Source of the DNA: an uncultured Schwartzia sp.
GTDB lineage: Bacteria; Bacillota; Negativicutes; Selenomonadales; Selenomonadaceae
Assembly: GCA_905372875.1 (NCBI GenBank)
Contig: CAJPQU010000034.1
Span: forward strand, 1-15,206
Direction of reading: 5' to 3'
Length of the DNA stretch: 15,206 nt
Shown here: positions 6,231 through 13,478 of the stretch, in pieces
Position numbering within the stretch: the first letter of the stretch is position 1
Layout: every line of letters starts with the position of its first letter
Made by a program: the position numbers and the translations under genes
Notes under the pieces: model-generated
Told to the model about the DNA's origin: nothing
Database searches by the model: none
The model's input: only the letters and a program-made list of their open reading frames with translations

Positions 6231-7997
6231 TCACTTAGAGCCGCCGAAAATCGTATTATACATGGAATTGAGGCGGGCGATCAAGGTCTCCATGGCGTCA
6301 TATTTCTTGAAGAGACGCGACTTATACGTGTCCATCTTATCTTTGAAAGTATCCAGATCGGTCTTGAAACGCTTAATTTTCTTGCCCAGCGTCGTCTCAT
6401 CCTTGCCGTCCGCCGAAACACCGGCATAGTCCTTAACCTTCTTAATGCCGTCGTCGATGGCGTTGTAATAGAGGCGGTTGATGATGCCCCGGTTCTGATA
6501 GTCATCGTTTCGGATATACTCATGTTTCTTGTTCGCATCCGCCCCGTAATAATTATCCTGGTCGTTGGCAAAGATTTTATATACGCAGTCGGGCTCTTCC
6601 GCCAAAGCCTTCTTCAATTTATCCTCGTCGAGAGTTAAATGTCCTTTATTATTCGAGGAAGTAATGCCGATGGACGAGGCGGAATTGTACTTGCCCTCCA
6701 CGCTCTTCACCGGGGTCGAGATGGCTTCGCGCATGGCAGTGAGCATATTGCCGATGATCTTATTGTGGTACAGCAGGCCGGATTTGACCTTTTTGTTCCA
6801 CTCCTCAATCTGGGTCTGGGTCATGCCGGACTTCTCCGACTCGGTGAGAGGCTCATAATCCGAGCTGGTGTTATAGTTCCAGCTGCTGGTATTGTACTTC
6901 TCAGAGAGGTCGTCGATGAGCTTATTGTAGTCCTCTACGAACTTCTTAACGTTCTCGACAATCTTATCCGTATCTTGGGAAACGGTTACGGTAGCCGTTC
7001 CCGTAGTCTTTTGCAGGAAGTTATACGACACGCCGCCCACGTTCAAGGTATTGTTCTTGATGCCTTTATATTTCTTACCGTCGATTTCGACTTCTCCGTC
7101 GGCACCCATGCACCCTTTCTCATTGCCCGCCGAAAAGTTAAACTTTTTGTAAACCGGCGGGGTCATTCCTGCGGGATCCTCTACCAATTTGCCGCTCTTC
7201 GACTGAACAAAATCCAAATTATTGAAGAGCTGCGCCGCATTCTCACCGCCGTCGGCAGCTGCGGCCATGGTCAGCTTAATGCCGGACTCTTTCCCTGACG
7301 TCTTGTTATAAAGAGAGAAGGCGTCCGTGGTAGCGTCATAGCTCGCGGTGATGCCTGTTCCCTTTGCGTTGATATCCGCCGCCAAGTCATTGTAAGTCTT
7401 TCCATTATAAAGTTCTTCAAAAGTATAGGAAACGGTGTTCTTTTTCGCTTCCTCTGTAGTCAGTGTTTGATCTGTTCCATTCAGGGTGAAGCTGATGGCC
7501 TTGGCGTCTGCAGCCACATTGTTGTGTACCACATTATTCTGATCCGTGTAATTATAGGTTCCATCCGCATTCTTCGTCAGGTTCTTAAACACATTGTCCC
7601 GCAGCTGAATACTTTTCCCGCCGTTCGCCGTCGTGTTCGCACGCTTGATTGTCCCTTCCGTCAAGAGATAGGCGTTCGAAGACAATGTATTGACCTTGAC
7701 CGTATGGGGCATGGGAACCGCCGCGCCGTTGGCTTTCGCGGTGACGAAGGAAGAATCGCTGGACGAGGCTTTCATGGCGCTCATGTTCGACTGTAATTTA
7801 TAATCGGACAAGGTCTTGTACTTAAAGGCGAAGAGATCTTTATAGATGCCGGCGAAGATTTCCTTTTCCATCTCTGCCTTGATTTCCCGTTTATGAAGCT
7901 TATCGTACTGCTTTTGTTTGCCGAGCATACCGACTTTGACCAAAGACTCAATGTCTAAGCCCGATCCGCTCAGTCCATAAATTCCGTTGACTCCCAT
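6231..7997 (-). CDS. fliD: Flagellar filament cap protein FliD
   Basis: The 588-residue protein is the filament cap and hook-associated protein 2. The conserved N-terminal domain (about 8-115) includes LSGSGLDIESLVKVGMLGKQ, a helical stretch and FVTAKANGAAVPMPHTVKVN. The C-terminal domain (about 340-588) includes DTDKIVENVKKFVEDYNKLI and ends with a coiled coil of the form YKSRLFKKYDAMETLIARLN and SMYNTIFGGSK. The middle region is variable and forms the exposed cap plate. Length is within the usual 450-700 range. Two cysteines are present (about 315 and 476). A GGAGG 8 nt before the ATG fixes the start. It follows flaG by 19 nt. Exported by the flagellar type III system, FliD caps the growing tip and promotes flagellin folding. 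Confidence 0.96.
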   Translation of the reverse strand: MGVNGIYGLSGSGLDIESLVKVGMLGKQKQYDKLHKREIKAEMEKEIFAGIYKDLFAFKYKTLSDYKLQSNMSAMKASSSDSSFVTAKANGAAVPMPHTVKVNTLSSNAYLLTEGTIKRANTTANGGKSIQLRDNVFKNLTKNADGTYNYTDQNNVVHNNVAADAKAISFTLNGTDQTLTTEEAKKNTVSYTFEELYNGKTYNDLAADINAKGTGITASYDATTDAFSLYNKTSGKESGIKLTMAAAADGGENAAQLFNNLDFVQSKSGKLVEDPAGMTPPVYKKFNFSAGNEKGCMGADGEVEIDGKKYKGIKNNTLNVGGVSYNFLQKTTGTATVTVSQDTDKIVENVKKFVEDYNKLIDDLSEKYNTSSWNYNTSSDYEPLTESEKSGMTQTQIEEWNKKVKSGLLYHNKIIGNMLTAMREAISTPVKSVEGKYNSASSIGITSSNNKGHLTLDEDKLKKALAEEPDCVYKIFANDQDNYYGADANKKHEYIRNDDYQNRGIINRLYYNAIDDGIKKVKDYAGVSADGKDETTLGKKIKRFKTDLDTFKDKMDTYKSRLFKKYDAMETLIARLNSMYNTIFGGSK

Positions 7998-8016
7998 GAT
8001 ATATCCTCCTCAGCCC

Positions 8017-8484
8017 TTAAGCATTGCGATCCAAGAATGCGCCGATCCACTCCCGGGCCTTCGCGATGTTCTTTACCATTTCTTCCGGCGGCACTTCTTT
8101 GATGAGTTCCCCGGTGTGTTTATCGAGCATCCGCACCGACATGACATCTACATCTTTGTGGTAGCGGAACTGAAGGTTGCAGTTAATGCGGCTCATCAGT
8201 TCGTTAAGTTCTTTCGTCATCAAGCTGACAGAGTTCTCGTCCATCTTTTTCTCGGACGTCTCTCTCACCCGCTGCGGATTCGCTTGCTCAGCCTGTTTCT
8301 TTTCCTTTACAACCTGCTTTACCGCGGCCTTTTGTGTCGATCCGCCCTGTGCCTCCGTCCGGCCATCTCCGGACGAATCAGCAAAATCTGCCGAATTTGC
8401 TGCCGAAGCCGCTGTCGACCCGGCCGTTTCCGCCGCCCCGACCACAATGGCCGCCGACATAACGTCCTGTACTCTTCCAATCAT
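8017..8484 (-). CDS. flaG: FlaG family protein
   Basis: The 155-residue protein has a low-complexity Ala/Ser/Gln-rich N-terminal half (about 10-85) and a C-terminal FlaG domain (about 87-152), recognisable from LQFRYHKDVDVMSVRMLDKH followed by GELIKEVPPEEMVKNIAKAR. FlaG proteins are small soluble proteins usually encoded next to fliD; their loss alters filament length in some bacteria, but the mechanism is unclear. The start at 8484 is chosen because GGAGG lies 9 nt upstream; an in-frame extension to 8535 would begin inside the intergenic hairpin. It follows csrA by 69 nt and precedes fliD by 19 nt. Confidence 0.9.
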   Translation of the reverse strand: MIGRVQDVMSAAIVVGAAETAGSTAASAANSADFADSSGDGRTEAQGGSTQKAAVKQVVKEKKQAEQANPQRVRETSEKKMDENSVSLMTKELNELMSRINCNLQFRYHKDVDVMSVRMLDKHTGELIKEVPPEEMVKNIAKAREWIGAFLDRNA

Positions 8485-8526
8485 TTTGTATCCCTCCATA
8501 GAATAATGCTTTATCTTTCCTTGAAC

Positions 8527-8542
8527 CCGTGGCAAGCCACGG
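8527..8542 (-). other. Intergenic hairpin between csrA and flaG
   Basis: The minus strand reads CCGTGG-CTTG-CCACGG, a perfect 6-bp stem with a four-base loop in the 69-nt gap. No U-run follows (GGTTCAAGG), so it is not a classic terminator. It may be a processing or stability element that sets csrA levels apart from flaG-fliD. Confidence 0.5.
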
Positions 8543-8553
8543 ATAAATGGCCG

Positions 8554-8775
8554 TTATCCTTTCGGCAGCTGACTCAGATCCAAATCCTGCGGCGGAGCCG
8601 CCGCCTTCTGGTTTTCTTCCTGAATGGCCCGATAGATTTCGCCGCGGTAAATTTTGACTTCCCGGGGTGCTTCGATGGCGATGCGGACGTTATCGCCCTG
8701 CACTTCCACCACGTTGACGACGATATGATCGCCAATCATGATCTGCTGCCGAGGCTTTCTCGTCAGTACCAGCAT
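8554..8775 (-). CDS. csrA: Carbon storage regulator CsrA, flagellin translation repressor
   Basis: The 73-residue protein is a CsrA homologue: MLVLTRKPRQQIMIGDHIVV, then IAIEAPREVKIYRGEIYRAI. The RNA-contacting Leu4, Arg6 and Arg44 are present, and Asn55 sits where Bacillus subtilis CsrA needs Asn for its response to FliW. A Pro-rich tail of about 15 residues gives the usual Gram-positive length. CsrA dimers bind GGA motifs near ribosome binding sites; in Bacillus the main target is flagellin mRNA. The ATG overlaps the fliW stop by one base (TGATG), with GGAGG 7 nt upstream inside a small hairpin formed by fliW codons, so translation is probably coupled to fliW. Confidence 0.98.
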   Translation of the reverse strand: MLVLTRKPRQQIMIGDHIVVNVVEVQGDNVRIAIEAPREVKIYRGEIYRAIQEENQKAAAPPQDLDLSQLPKG

Positions 8776-9218
8776 CAGGCATCCTCCTTCGGAGGAAACA
8801 GCCGATGTTTCGTCGTGTATTGGCTCTTATCCAGGACGACCTGCTTGGCCTCCCGGGTCTCCTTATTGATGACCACCGGCGCCATGAGATTCGCCGTCAT
8901 TTCTTTGATATTTCCGCCGGGAATCGTAACCAGCGTATATACCTGCATATCCTCCGATCCCTTGATCGCCAGCGCCGCCATGACGTCATCTTCAAGGACG
9001 AATTCGTAATCGGGGAAAAATACGAAAGGAACCGTCATCAAAAACGCCAGTTCCGGGGTCTCGACGGACTGCAGAAAAGAGTATGGGCTGTCGTCGTCGA
9101 AAGGCAGGATGATAAAACGGTGTTCATCCTCAAAGGCCGGCAACCCGTCGGCGAAATGGAAGATCTTATCCTCTTGTATATTGAGCTCACCGAAGCGGGC
9201 CGTATTGATCTTTTTCAT
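8775..9218 (-). CDS. fliW: Flagellar assembly factor FliW, CsrA antagonist
   Basis: The 147-residue protein matches FliW throughout: FGELNIQEDKIFHFADGLPA at 9-28, FFPDYEF at 67-73 and ANLMAPVVINKETREAKQVV at 109-128. FliW is a small cytoplasmic beta-barrel that binds either the C-terminal region of flagellin or CsrA. When flagellin is exported, freed FliW captures CsrA and lifts repression of flagellin translation, a homeostatic loop established in Bacillus subtilis. AGGAG lies 10 nt before the ATG. It starts 17 nt after the DUF6470 gene and its stop overlaps the csrA start, the standard fliW-csrA pairing. Confidence 0.98.
   Translation of the reverse strand: MKKINTARFGELNIQEDKIFHFADGLPAFEDEHRFIILPFDDDSPYSFLQSVETPELAFLMTVPFVFFPDYEFVLEDDVMAALAIKGSEDMQVYTLVTIPGGNIKEMTANLMAPVVINKETREAKQVVLDKSQYTTKHRLFPPKEDA
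8783..8795 (-). promoter_or_regulatory. Hairpin sequestering the csrA Shine-Dalgarno
   Basis: The minus strand reads CCTCC-GAA-GGAGG, a perfect 5-bp GC-rich stem. Its 3' arm is the csrA Shine-Dalgarno, 7 nt before the ATG. The whole element lies within the last codons of fliW, so ribosomes finishing fliW would melt it. The structure is seen directly; control of csrA is inferred. Confidence 0.65.
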
Positions 9219-9235
9219 TTAGGCTGATCTCCTCG

Positions 9236-9814
9236 CTATGCGTAAATATCGTAACGGCCTTCCGTGACCCATCTTCGAATCGATCCCTGCTGCTTTAAAT
9301 AGACTTCAAACTTTCCCGGATGATAGGTGACATCCGCCTTGGCGGAAGCCTCCAAGCTGATGGCCTGATGTCCCAAATCCGCCTTGCCGTGGAGCTCGGA
9401 AGGATGCACGGTGACAATGGGATCAGGGATGGCAGCCGCCACGATATAGCGCTGCTTGGCCACCTCCGCCGAAAGCTTCTGGTGGGCCTGGGCCGCGATC
9501 TCGTCGTGGCCTTTTTTCGCCGCATTCTCAATCATGGCCCACGCCGACTGCGTGTAGGCCGAAGTCGTTTCCTGAATATCTGCCTTCCCCTGTTCGCCAT
9601 ATTGCTTCGTAAAGTCATCCATGGTGGAAAAACCGTACGAATGGCGGCTGGGATACGTGTCCACATCAATCCGCACCTGGCTGTACCCCAGCCCGGAGCG
9701 TGCCGGACGATAGTCACCGTGGGAAGTGGGCTGCTTGATGTGCGTGGATAAGGTAGCCAGCTCAGAGTGTATCCCGATCTGCGGCAGCGTCTGACGTATA
9801 TTAAGATACAGCAT
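9236..9814 (-). CDS. DUF6470 family protein (YviE-type)
   Basis: This 192-residue protein has no catalytic motif that I recognise. It begins with a short strand (MLYLNIRQTLPQIGIHSEL), has a Ser/His/Pro-rich linker, then RIDVDTYPSRHSYGFSTMDD around 48-67, a helical middle of repeated Ala/Gln (MIENAAKKGHDEIAAQAHQK) and a beta-rich C-terminus ending in TEGRYDIYA. The pattern and the slot between flgL and fliW match Bacillus YviE, now DUF6470, whose function is not established. No signal peptide or membrane segment is seen. GGGGGAG lies just upstream of the ATG. A flagellar role is inferred from conserved synteny only. Confidence 0.82.
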   Translation of the reverse strand: MLYLNIRQTLPQIGIHSELATLSTHIKQPTSHGDYRPARSGLGYSQVRIDVDTYPSRHSYGFSTMDDFTKQYGEQGKADIQETTSAYTQSAWAMIENAAKKGHDEIAAQAHQKLSAEVAKQRYIVAAAIPDPIVTVHPSELHGKADLGHQAISLEASAKADVTYHPGKFEVYLKQQGSIRRWVTEGRYDIYA

Positions 9815-9844
9815 CCCGGCTCCCCCTTCCTTGAGGTTTAGCCC

Positions 9845-9875
9845 CGCTTCTCCGTCACGTCACAGCGGAGAAGCG
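9845..9875 (-). other. Perfect 10-bp inverted repeat between flgL and the DUF6470 gene
   Basis: Arms 9845-9854 and 9866-9875 are exact reverse complements around an 11-nt loop in the 93-nt gap. Read on the minus strand no U-run follows, so it is not a simple terminator for flgL. Read on the plus strand five T residues follow four bases later, but there is no plus-strand gene. It may be an mRNA processing or stability element. Confidence 0.6.
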
Positions 9876-9896
9876 AGCGTTTTTCCTACGCCAACA

Positions 9897-9902
9897 TTAT
9901 AC
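9897..9902 (-). promoter_or_regulatory. Possible internal promoter (-10 only)
   Basis: A perfect TATAAT lies just after the flgL stop codon on the minus strand. No good -35 is found 16-18 nt upstream (TGGCGG at 17), so this is a weak candidate for a separate start of the DUF6470-fliW-csrA segment. Confidence 0.25.
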
Positions 9903-9907
9903 ATCAA

Positions 9908-11242
9908 TTACAGGTAATCCGCCAGTGTCGGCGGCAAAATCCTCGACCCCACGGAGAGGGAGAGGTTGTAGACCGTCTGGGCCTGCATGAGTTCCACCGC
10001 CAGCTTGGCCACATCCGCCGAGTGCACGTCAGTGATATCGGAAGTAATGGACTGATTCATGGTGGTGAGCATGTCCTGACAGGAGGTATACACCTGCTGG
10101 CGGGCCGCCAACTTCGACTCAGCGTTGTTGACGATGTTGAACGCATTATTGGCCAGTGTTTTGCCGTCGGAGGACTCCCAAGCGGAATCCCCCTGCTCCG
10201 TCTTGGCGACCACCGTCAAAAGATCGTTAAAGGCCGCCGCGCCGGAAGATTTATTTCCGGAGCTGGGATCATCGAAGATGCTGGTCCCCATGATGTCCAC
10301 GCCGTTGGCATTGACTTCATCGGAAGCAGGCTGTTCCGCGCCGTTCTCCTTGACCATGGAGAAATTCTTGCGATCCCCCTGATAGGTGACAATATTTTGC
10401 TTAATGGTCTCAAAATTCAAATTGACCGTCTGCCCATTCACCATGACGGAACCGGGCGACGTCACCGGCGTTTTGATGACCCCCTGGCTGTCAAAATACT
10501 TGGAAACGGTCTCCGTAGGCGTCGCGCCTGACCAGCCGGCCAAAGTGCCGACCTCGTCACCGGCCTGTACGGTCGTTTGCCCCGCGGCGATTTTGTCCGC
10601 GTACCCTTTGTCCATGAATTCTTTCGAATAGATCTTGCCCGTCTTGGTATTGAGGTAATAGGTATTGTTGTCGCTGCCTTTCATGGCCAGCATCTGAGAA
10701 ATACCTCCCGAGGAAGAAGTCACGGAGTCACCCGTCCCGCTGTTGAAAAACGAGGTTTGTTTATCGTCCAGGGTTTTGGCAAGCCCTCGGTCAAACAGCT
10801 TGGTGGACATGGTATAAGGCTTGACCAAATCCGACTGTCCGGAAAAGAGGTAACGGCCATCCACCTGCGTGTTGGCATCCGCCACCGCCTGCTGCACCAT
10901 AACCTTCATCTCGCCGGCAATGGCTTTCATGTCCGAAAGCGTATTAGTCCCCTGGGCGGCATTAGACTTCTCCACAATAGTGGAGAAGCATTTCGTCATA
11001 TCCGCCAAAGCCGCGTCAGAATTCTTCATCCATGAAACGGCGGTCTTGACATTCGTCTGGTACTGGGTATTCTCCGTCAGCGATCCGCTGTAGCGAAGGA
11101 ATTTCGAGTAGCCCACTGCGTCGTCCGAGGGGCGGTGAATCCTGTCTCCATCGCTTTGCTCCATGAGCCTGGTCTTTTCCTCAAAGGTCCGATTGAGCTG
11201 CTTCAAATAACGATTCGTCATGTGCAAGCTGGCTATGCGCAT
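9908..11242 (-). CDS. flgL: Hook-filament junction protein FlgL (HAP3)
   Basis: The 444-residue protein is FlgL. Its D0/D1 N-terminus includes MTNRYLKQLN at 8-17 and DGDRIHRPSDDAVGYSKFLR at 31-50, then VDGRYLFSGQSDLVKPYTMS around 127-146. The C-terminus includes DVAKLAVELMQAQTVYNLSL and closes with LPPTLADYL, where flagellin-like proteins end in a hydrophobic heptad helix. About 250 variable residues lie between. Length is above the 300-residue norm, as often in Bacillota. It forms the second of two adaptor rings between hook and filament, exported with FlgN as chaperone. It starts 11 nt after flgK with AGGTGA upstream. Two cysteines occur (C85, C388). Confidence 0.96.
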   Translation of the reverse strand: MRIASLHMTNRYLKQLNRTFEEKTRLMEQSDGDRIHRPSDDAVGYSKFLRYSGSLTENTQYQTNVKTAVSWMKNSDAALADMTKCFSTIVEKSNAAQGTNTLSDMKAIAGEMKVMVQQAVADANTQVDGRYLFSGQSDLVKPYTMSTKLFDRGLAKTLDDKQTSFFNSGTGDSVTSSSGGISQMLAMKGSDNNTYYLNTKTGKIYSKEFMDKGYADKIAAGQTTVQAGDEVGTLAGWSGATPTETVSKYFDSQGVIKTPVTSPGSVMVNGQTVNLNFETIKQNIVTYQGDRKNFSMVKENGAEQPASDEVNANGVDIMGTSIFDDPSSGNKSSGAAAFNDLLTVVAKTEQGDSAWESSDGKTLANNAFNIVNNAESKLAARQQVYTSCQDMLTTMNQSITSDITDVHSADVAKLAVELMQAQTVYNLSLSVGSRILPPTLADYL

Positions 11243-11253
11243 CTCATTTCACC

Positions 11254-12924
11254 TTACCTTCCCACCACGCCGGTGCTGTTAATGAGTTTGTCTAACATTT
11301 CGTCCATGGTCGTCAGGCAGCGGGAGCAGGCGCTGTATCCCTGCTGGAACATGATCATATTGGTCAGCTCTTCGTCCCAGTTAACCCCTGCCGTTTCCGT
11401 TCGCCACTGGGAGACCTGTTCCAACACGTCCTCCTGCTGCTTCTGCAAGGTCTGGCAGGCGGATGCGTCCACTCCCAATTTCGTCATGGCGTTATTATAG
11501 TAGTTGAACAGCGACGATTCACCGGTGGCACAGTTCGCCACCGTACGGGAAGCGTCTCCTTGGTTCAGCAGGGTGCTCAGAAGAACCGCCACTTCGCCAT
11601 CAGCAGTACCATTTTTCACCGGATTATTGGCCGGATCCACCTCCCACGCCGCTGAGGCAATGAGGCGTTCTCCATCAGGGGCCGTGAGCTTTTGATTGAT
11701 CCGCAGCGCATCAATCAGACGATACCCTTTAAGCGTATCATTCGTGGCCGTACCTGTTCCCGTAACATTGACGTGAACCTTACCGCCCACCACAGTTTGC
11801 GTATTCGTCAGGCCGCCGGCGTAGGCAGTCGACCTCACGGAGTTTTCCCCCGTCACCGCATTATGTTGGAACTGATACAGCGTATTCTGATCGCCGAAGA
11901 AATTCAGGCCGGTGGTGCGGTTCTGATCCATGCCGATGCCCTGCTGATGCTGATCGTTAAATGTCGTCATTAAAAACGCCGCCATGTTGGCCAGATTATC
12001 CATGTAACCCTTATCTTCAGCGATGGAATCCTGTTTCGCTTTCAGTTTCCCCGTCAGCGGATCAAAGAGCACGCCCGTGCCATCGATCTCAATGTTGTAA
12101 TCTGTGACGCCGTAATCCTTATTAGGGATGCCCACGACTTTGCCGTCGGCGTCCTTCGGTCCTAACGTAAGGTTTAATTTTGTGATGCCGTTGACCATGG
12201 AAACGCCGTTGCTGACGATGGTGTACATGCCGCTGGCCTTGTCTTCATTGACCGAAACGTTCATATATTGCGCCAGCTCGTCCGCCAAGTTATCGCGGGC
12301 GTCGCGCAGATCATTGGCACTGCCGCCCGCCGCCTCCCGGCTCATGATGGCCCGGTTCAGCTCCACAATCTGACTGGTCAGCTCGTTTACCTTAGTAACA
12401 TTGAGGCGCAAATCGGCGTATTCCGATTTGATCTGATCCTGAAGCTGCTTACCCGCTTTGTGAATCCGGTCGCAGAGGACACCGGCCTTTTCCAGGATCG
12501 CCACCCGCTGGCTGGTAGTACTGGCTTCCTTCGACATGTCCACCCAGGATTTGTAGAAATCGGCCATGGCTTCCTGAATGCCCGTCTTATCATTATCTTT
12601 AAAGACAACTTCCAATTTTTCGTAATTTTTCCGGCGCGTCTCATAATAATTCAAGGTACTGTTTTCCCGCCAAAACTGCTTATCGGCATAGATATCCCGG
12701 GCCCGTTTGATGGAGAGGGCATCGGTCCCGGTACCGACGTATTGCTGTCCGGCGGTGGTATAAACTTCATCCGCCATCGTCGCCGCCTGATTCACCCGCT
12801 GGCGTGAGTACCCGGGGGCGCTGGCATTGGTCATATTATGTCCCACCGTCTCAAGGGACAGACGGTTCGTGCTGACCCCGCGATACATCGTATTGAGTCC
12901 GGCAAATGTGGAACGCACTGCCAT
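11254..12924 (-). CDS. flgK: Hook-associated protein FlgK (HAP1)
   Basis: The 556-residue protein is FlgK. The N-terminal rod/hook-type domain reads FAGLNTMYRGVSTNRLSLET, VGHNMTNASAPGYSRQRVNQ and VGTGTDALSIKRARD, followed by a coiled-coil region to about 215 (NDLRDARDNLADELAQYMNV at 204-223). The C-terminus reads GVNWDEELTNMIMFQQGYSA and ends DEMLDKLINSTGVVGR. Length is typical. It makes the first junction ring on the hook and is exported with FlgN. AGGATGACGATCC precedes the ATG. It lies 75 nt downstream of the second FlgN-like gene and 11 nt before flgL. Five cysteines are present (151, 465, 490, 533, 536), unusual for an external axial protein. Confidence 0.97.
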   Translation of the reverse strand: MAVRSTFAGLNTMYRGVSTNRLSLETVGHNMTNASAPGYSRQRVNQAATMADEVYTTAGQQYVGTGTDALSIKRARDIYADKQFWRENSTLNYYETRRKNYEKLEVVFKDNDKTGIQEAMADFYKSWVDMSKEASTTSQRVAILEKAGVLCDRIHKAGKQLQDQIKSEYADLRLNVTKVNELTSQIVELNRAIMSREAAGGSANDLRDARDNLADELAQYMNVSVNEDKASGMYTIVSNGVSMVNGITKLNLTLGPKDADGKVVGIPNKDYGVTDYNIEIDGTGVLFDPLTGKLKAKQDSIAEDKGYMDNLANMAAFLMTTFNDQHQQGIGMDQNRTTGLNFFGDQNTLYQFQHNAVTGENSVRSTAYAGGLTNTQTVVGGKVHVNVTGTGTATNDTLKGYRLIDALRINQKLTAPDGERLIASAAWEVDPANNPVKNGTADGEVAVLLSTLLNQGDASRTVANCATGESSLFNYYNNAMTKLGVDASACQTLQKQQEDVLEQVSQWRTETAGVNWDEELTNMIMFQQGYSACSRCLTTMDEMLDKLINSTGVVGR

Positions 12925-12999
12925 GGATCGTCATCCTTTCTTCTCTCTTGAAACCCCCGCGCTTCCTCCATGACGCAGCGATCGATTTCCTGCGATTAT

Positions 13000-13467
13000 T
13001 CATACCGACTGATCAAAAAGTTTGCGTCCCTGCACGGCCCGCGCCGGTTCCTCCGGTGCGTCGTACCCCGGCCCCGCCTGCGCTTCAGTCATTACGTTAA
13101 GGCTGAACCCCAAATAGGCACCGTCTTTCTCCAAGAGCGTTCGGCTGACAGCGTTCGCCTGCCACAGGCGCTCTATCAGCGCCTGCAGGCGGTCTAAATC
13201 CCGCCAGGCCTGCACCTTGCGCGGCGAATACGGCTGTCGATTCACAGCCTCTGCCAAACTCGGTGCGGAAAGGCGCGCTAAAAGGTCGGCGGTATCTCGT
13301 TCCGCGTCTTCCACGCGCCGCAAAAGCGCTTCCACGTCCCGCGTGGCGGCACTCACGGCCCGGCCATTTAGGTTCTCTTTCAAAGCGCTGCGCTGCGCTT
13401 CGGCCGCCTCGACCAACTGATTCGTTAACATCAGCTTTTCTTTTATCAGCCGGAGTATTTCATCCAT
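13000..13467 (-). CDS. Second FlgN-like export chaperone
   Basis: This 155-residue, almost wholly helical protein starts MDEILRLIKEKLMLTNQLVE and has heptad-like patterning through about residue 110. The tail carries features of the FlgN family: Asn105, paired Leu 111-112, YLGFSLNVM at 118-126 and GPGYD at 132-136. FlgN chaperones bind FlgK and FlgL in the cytoplasm and deliver them to the export gate. It follows the first flgN gene by 11 nt and has AAGGGG upstream of its ATG. The two products share little sequence apart from the family layout, so they may serve different clients (FlgK versus FlgL). It could instead be a FliT-type or orphan helical chaperone. Confidence 0.72.
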   Translation of the reverse strand: MDEILRLIKEKLMLTNQLVEAAEAQRSALKENLNGRAVSAATRDVEALLRRVEDAERDTADLLARLSAPSLAEAVNRQPYSPRKVQAWRDLDRLQALIERLWQANAVSRTLLEKDGAYLGFSLNVMTEAQAGPGYDAPEEPARAVQGRKLFDQSV

Positions 13468-13478
13468 CGATATACCCC

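Noticed and set aside
6639..7298. Plus-strand open frame opposite fliD
   Set aside because: It lies wholly within fliD on the opposite strand and resembles no known family.
7987..9009. Long plus-strand open frame opposite flaG, csrA and fliW
   Set aside because: It spans three well-identified genes on the other strand, has no ribosome site, and its product is a low-complexity Arg/Leu/His/Phe-rich mirror of them.
9845..9880. Hairpin followed by T5 as a plus-strand terminator
   Set aside because: No plus-strand gene exists nearby to be terminated and the T-run is four bases past the stem.
12912..12923. Small hairpin (GGAT-GACG-ATCC) over the flgK ribosome site
   Set aside because: A 4-bp stem is too weak to claim as regulatory.
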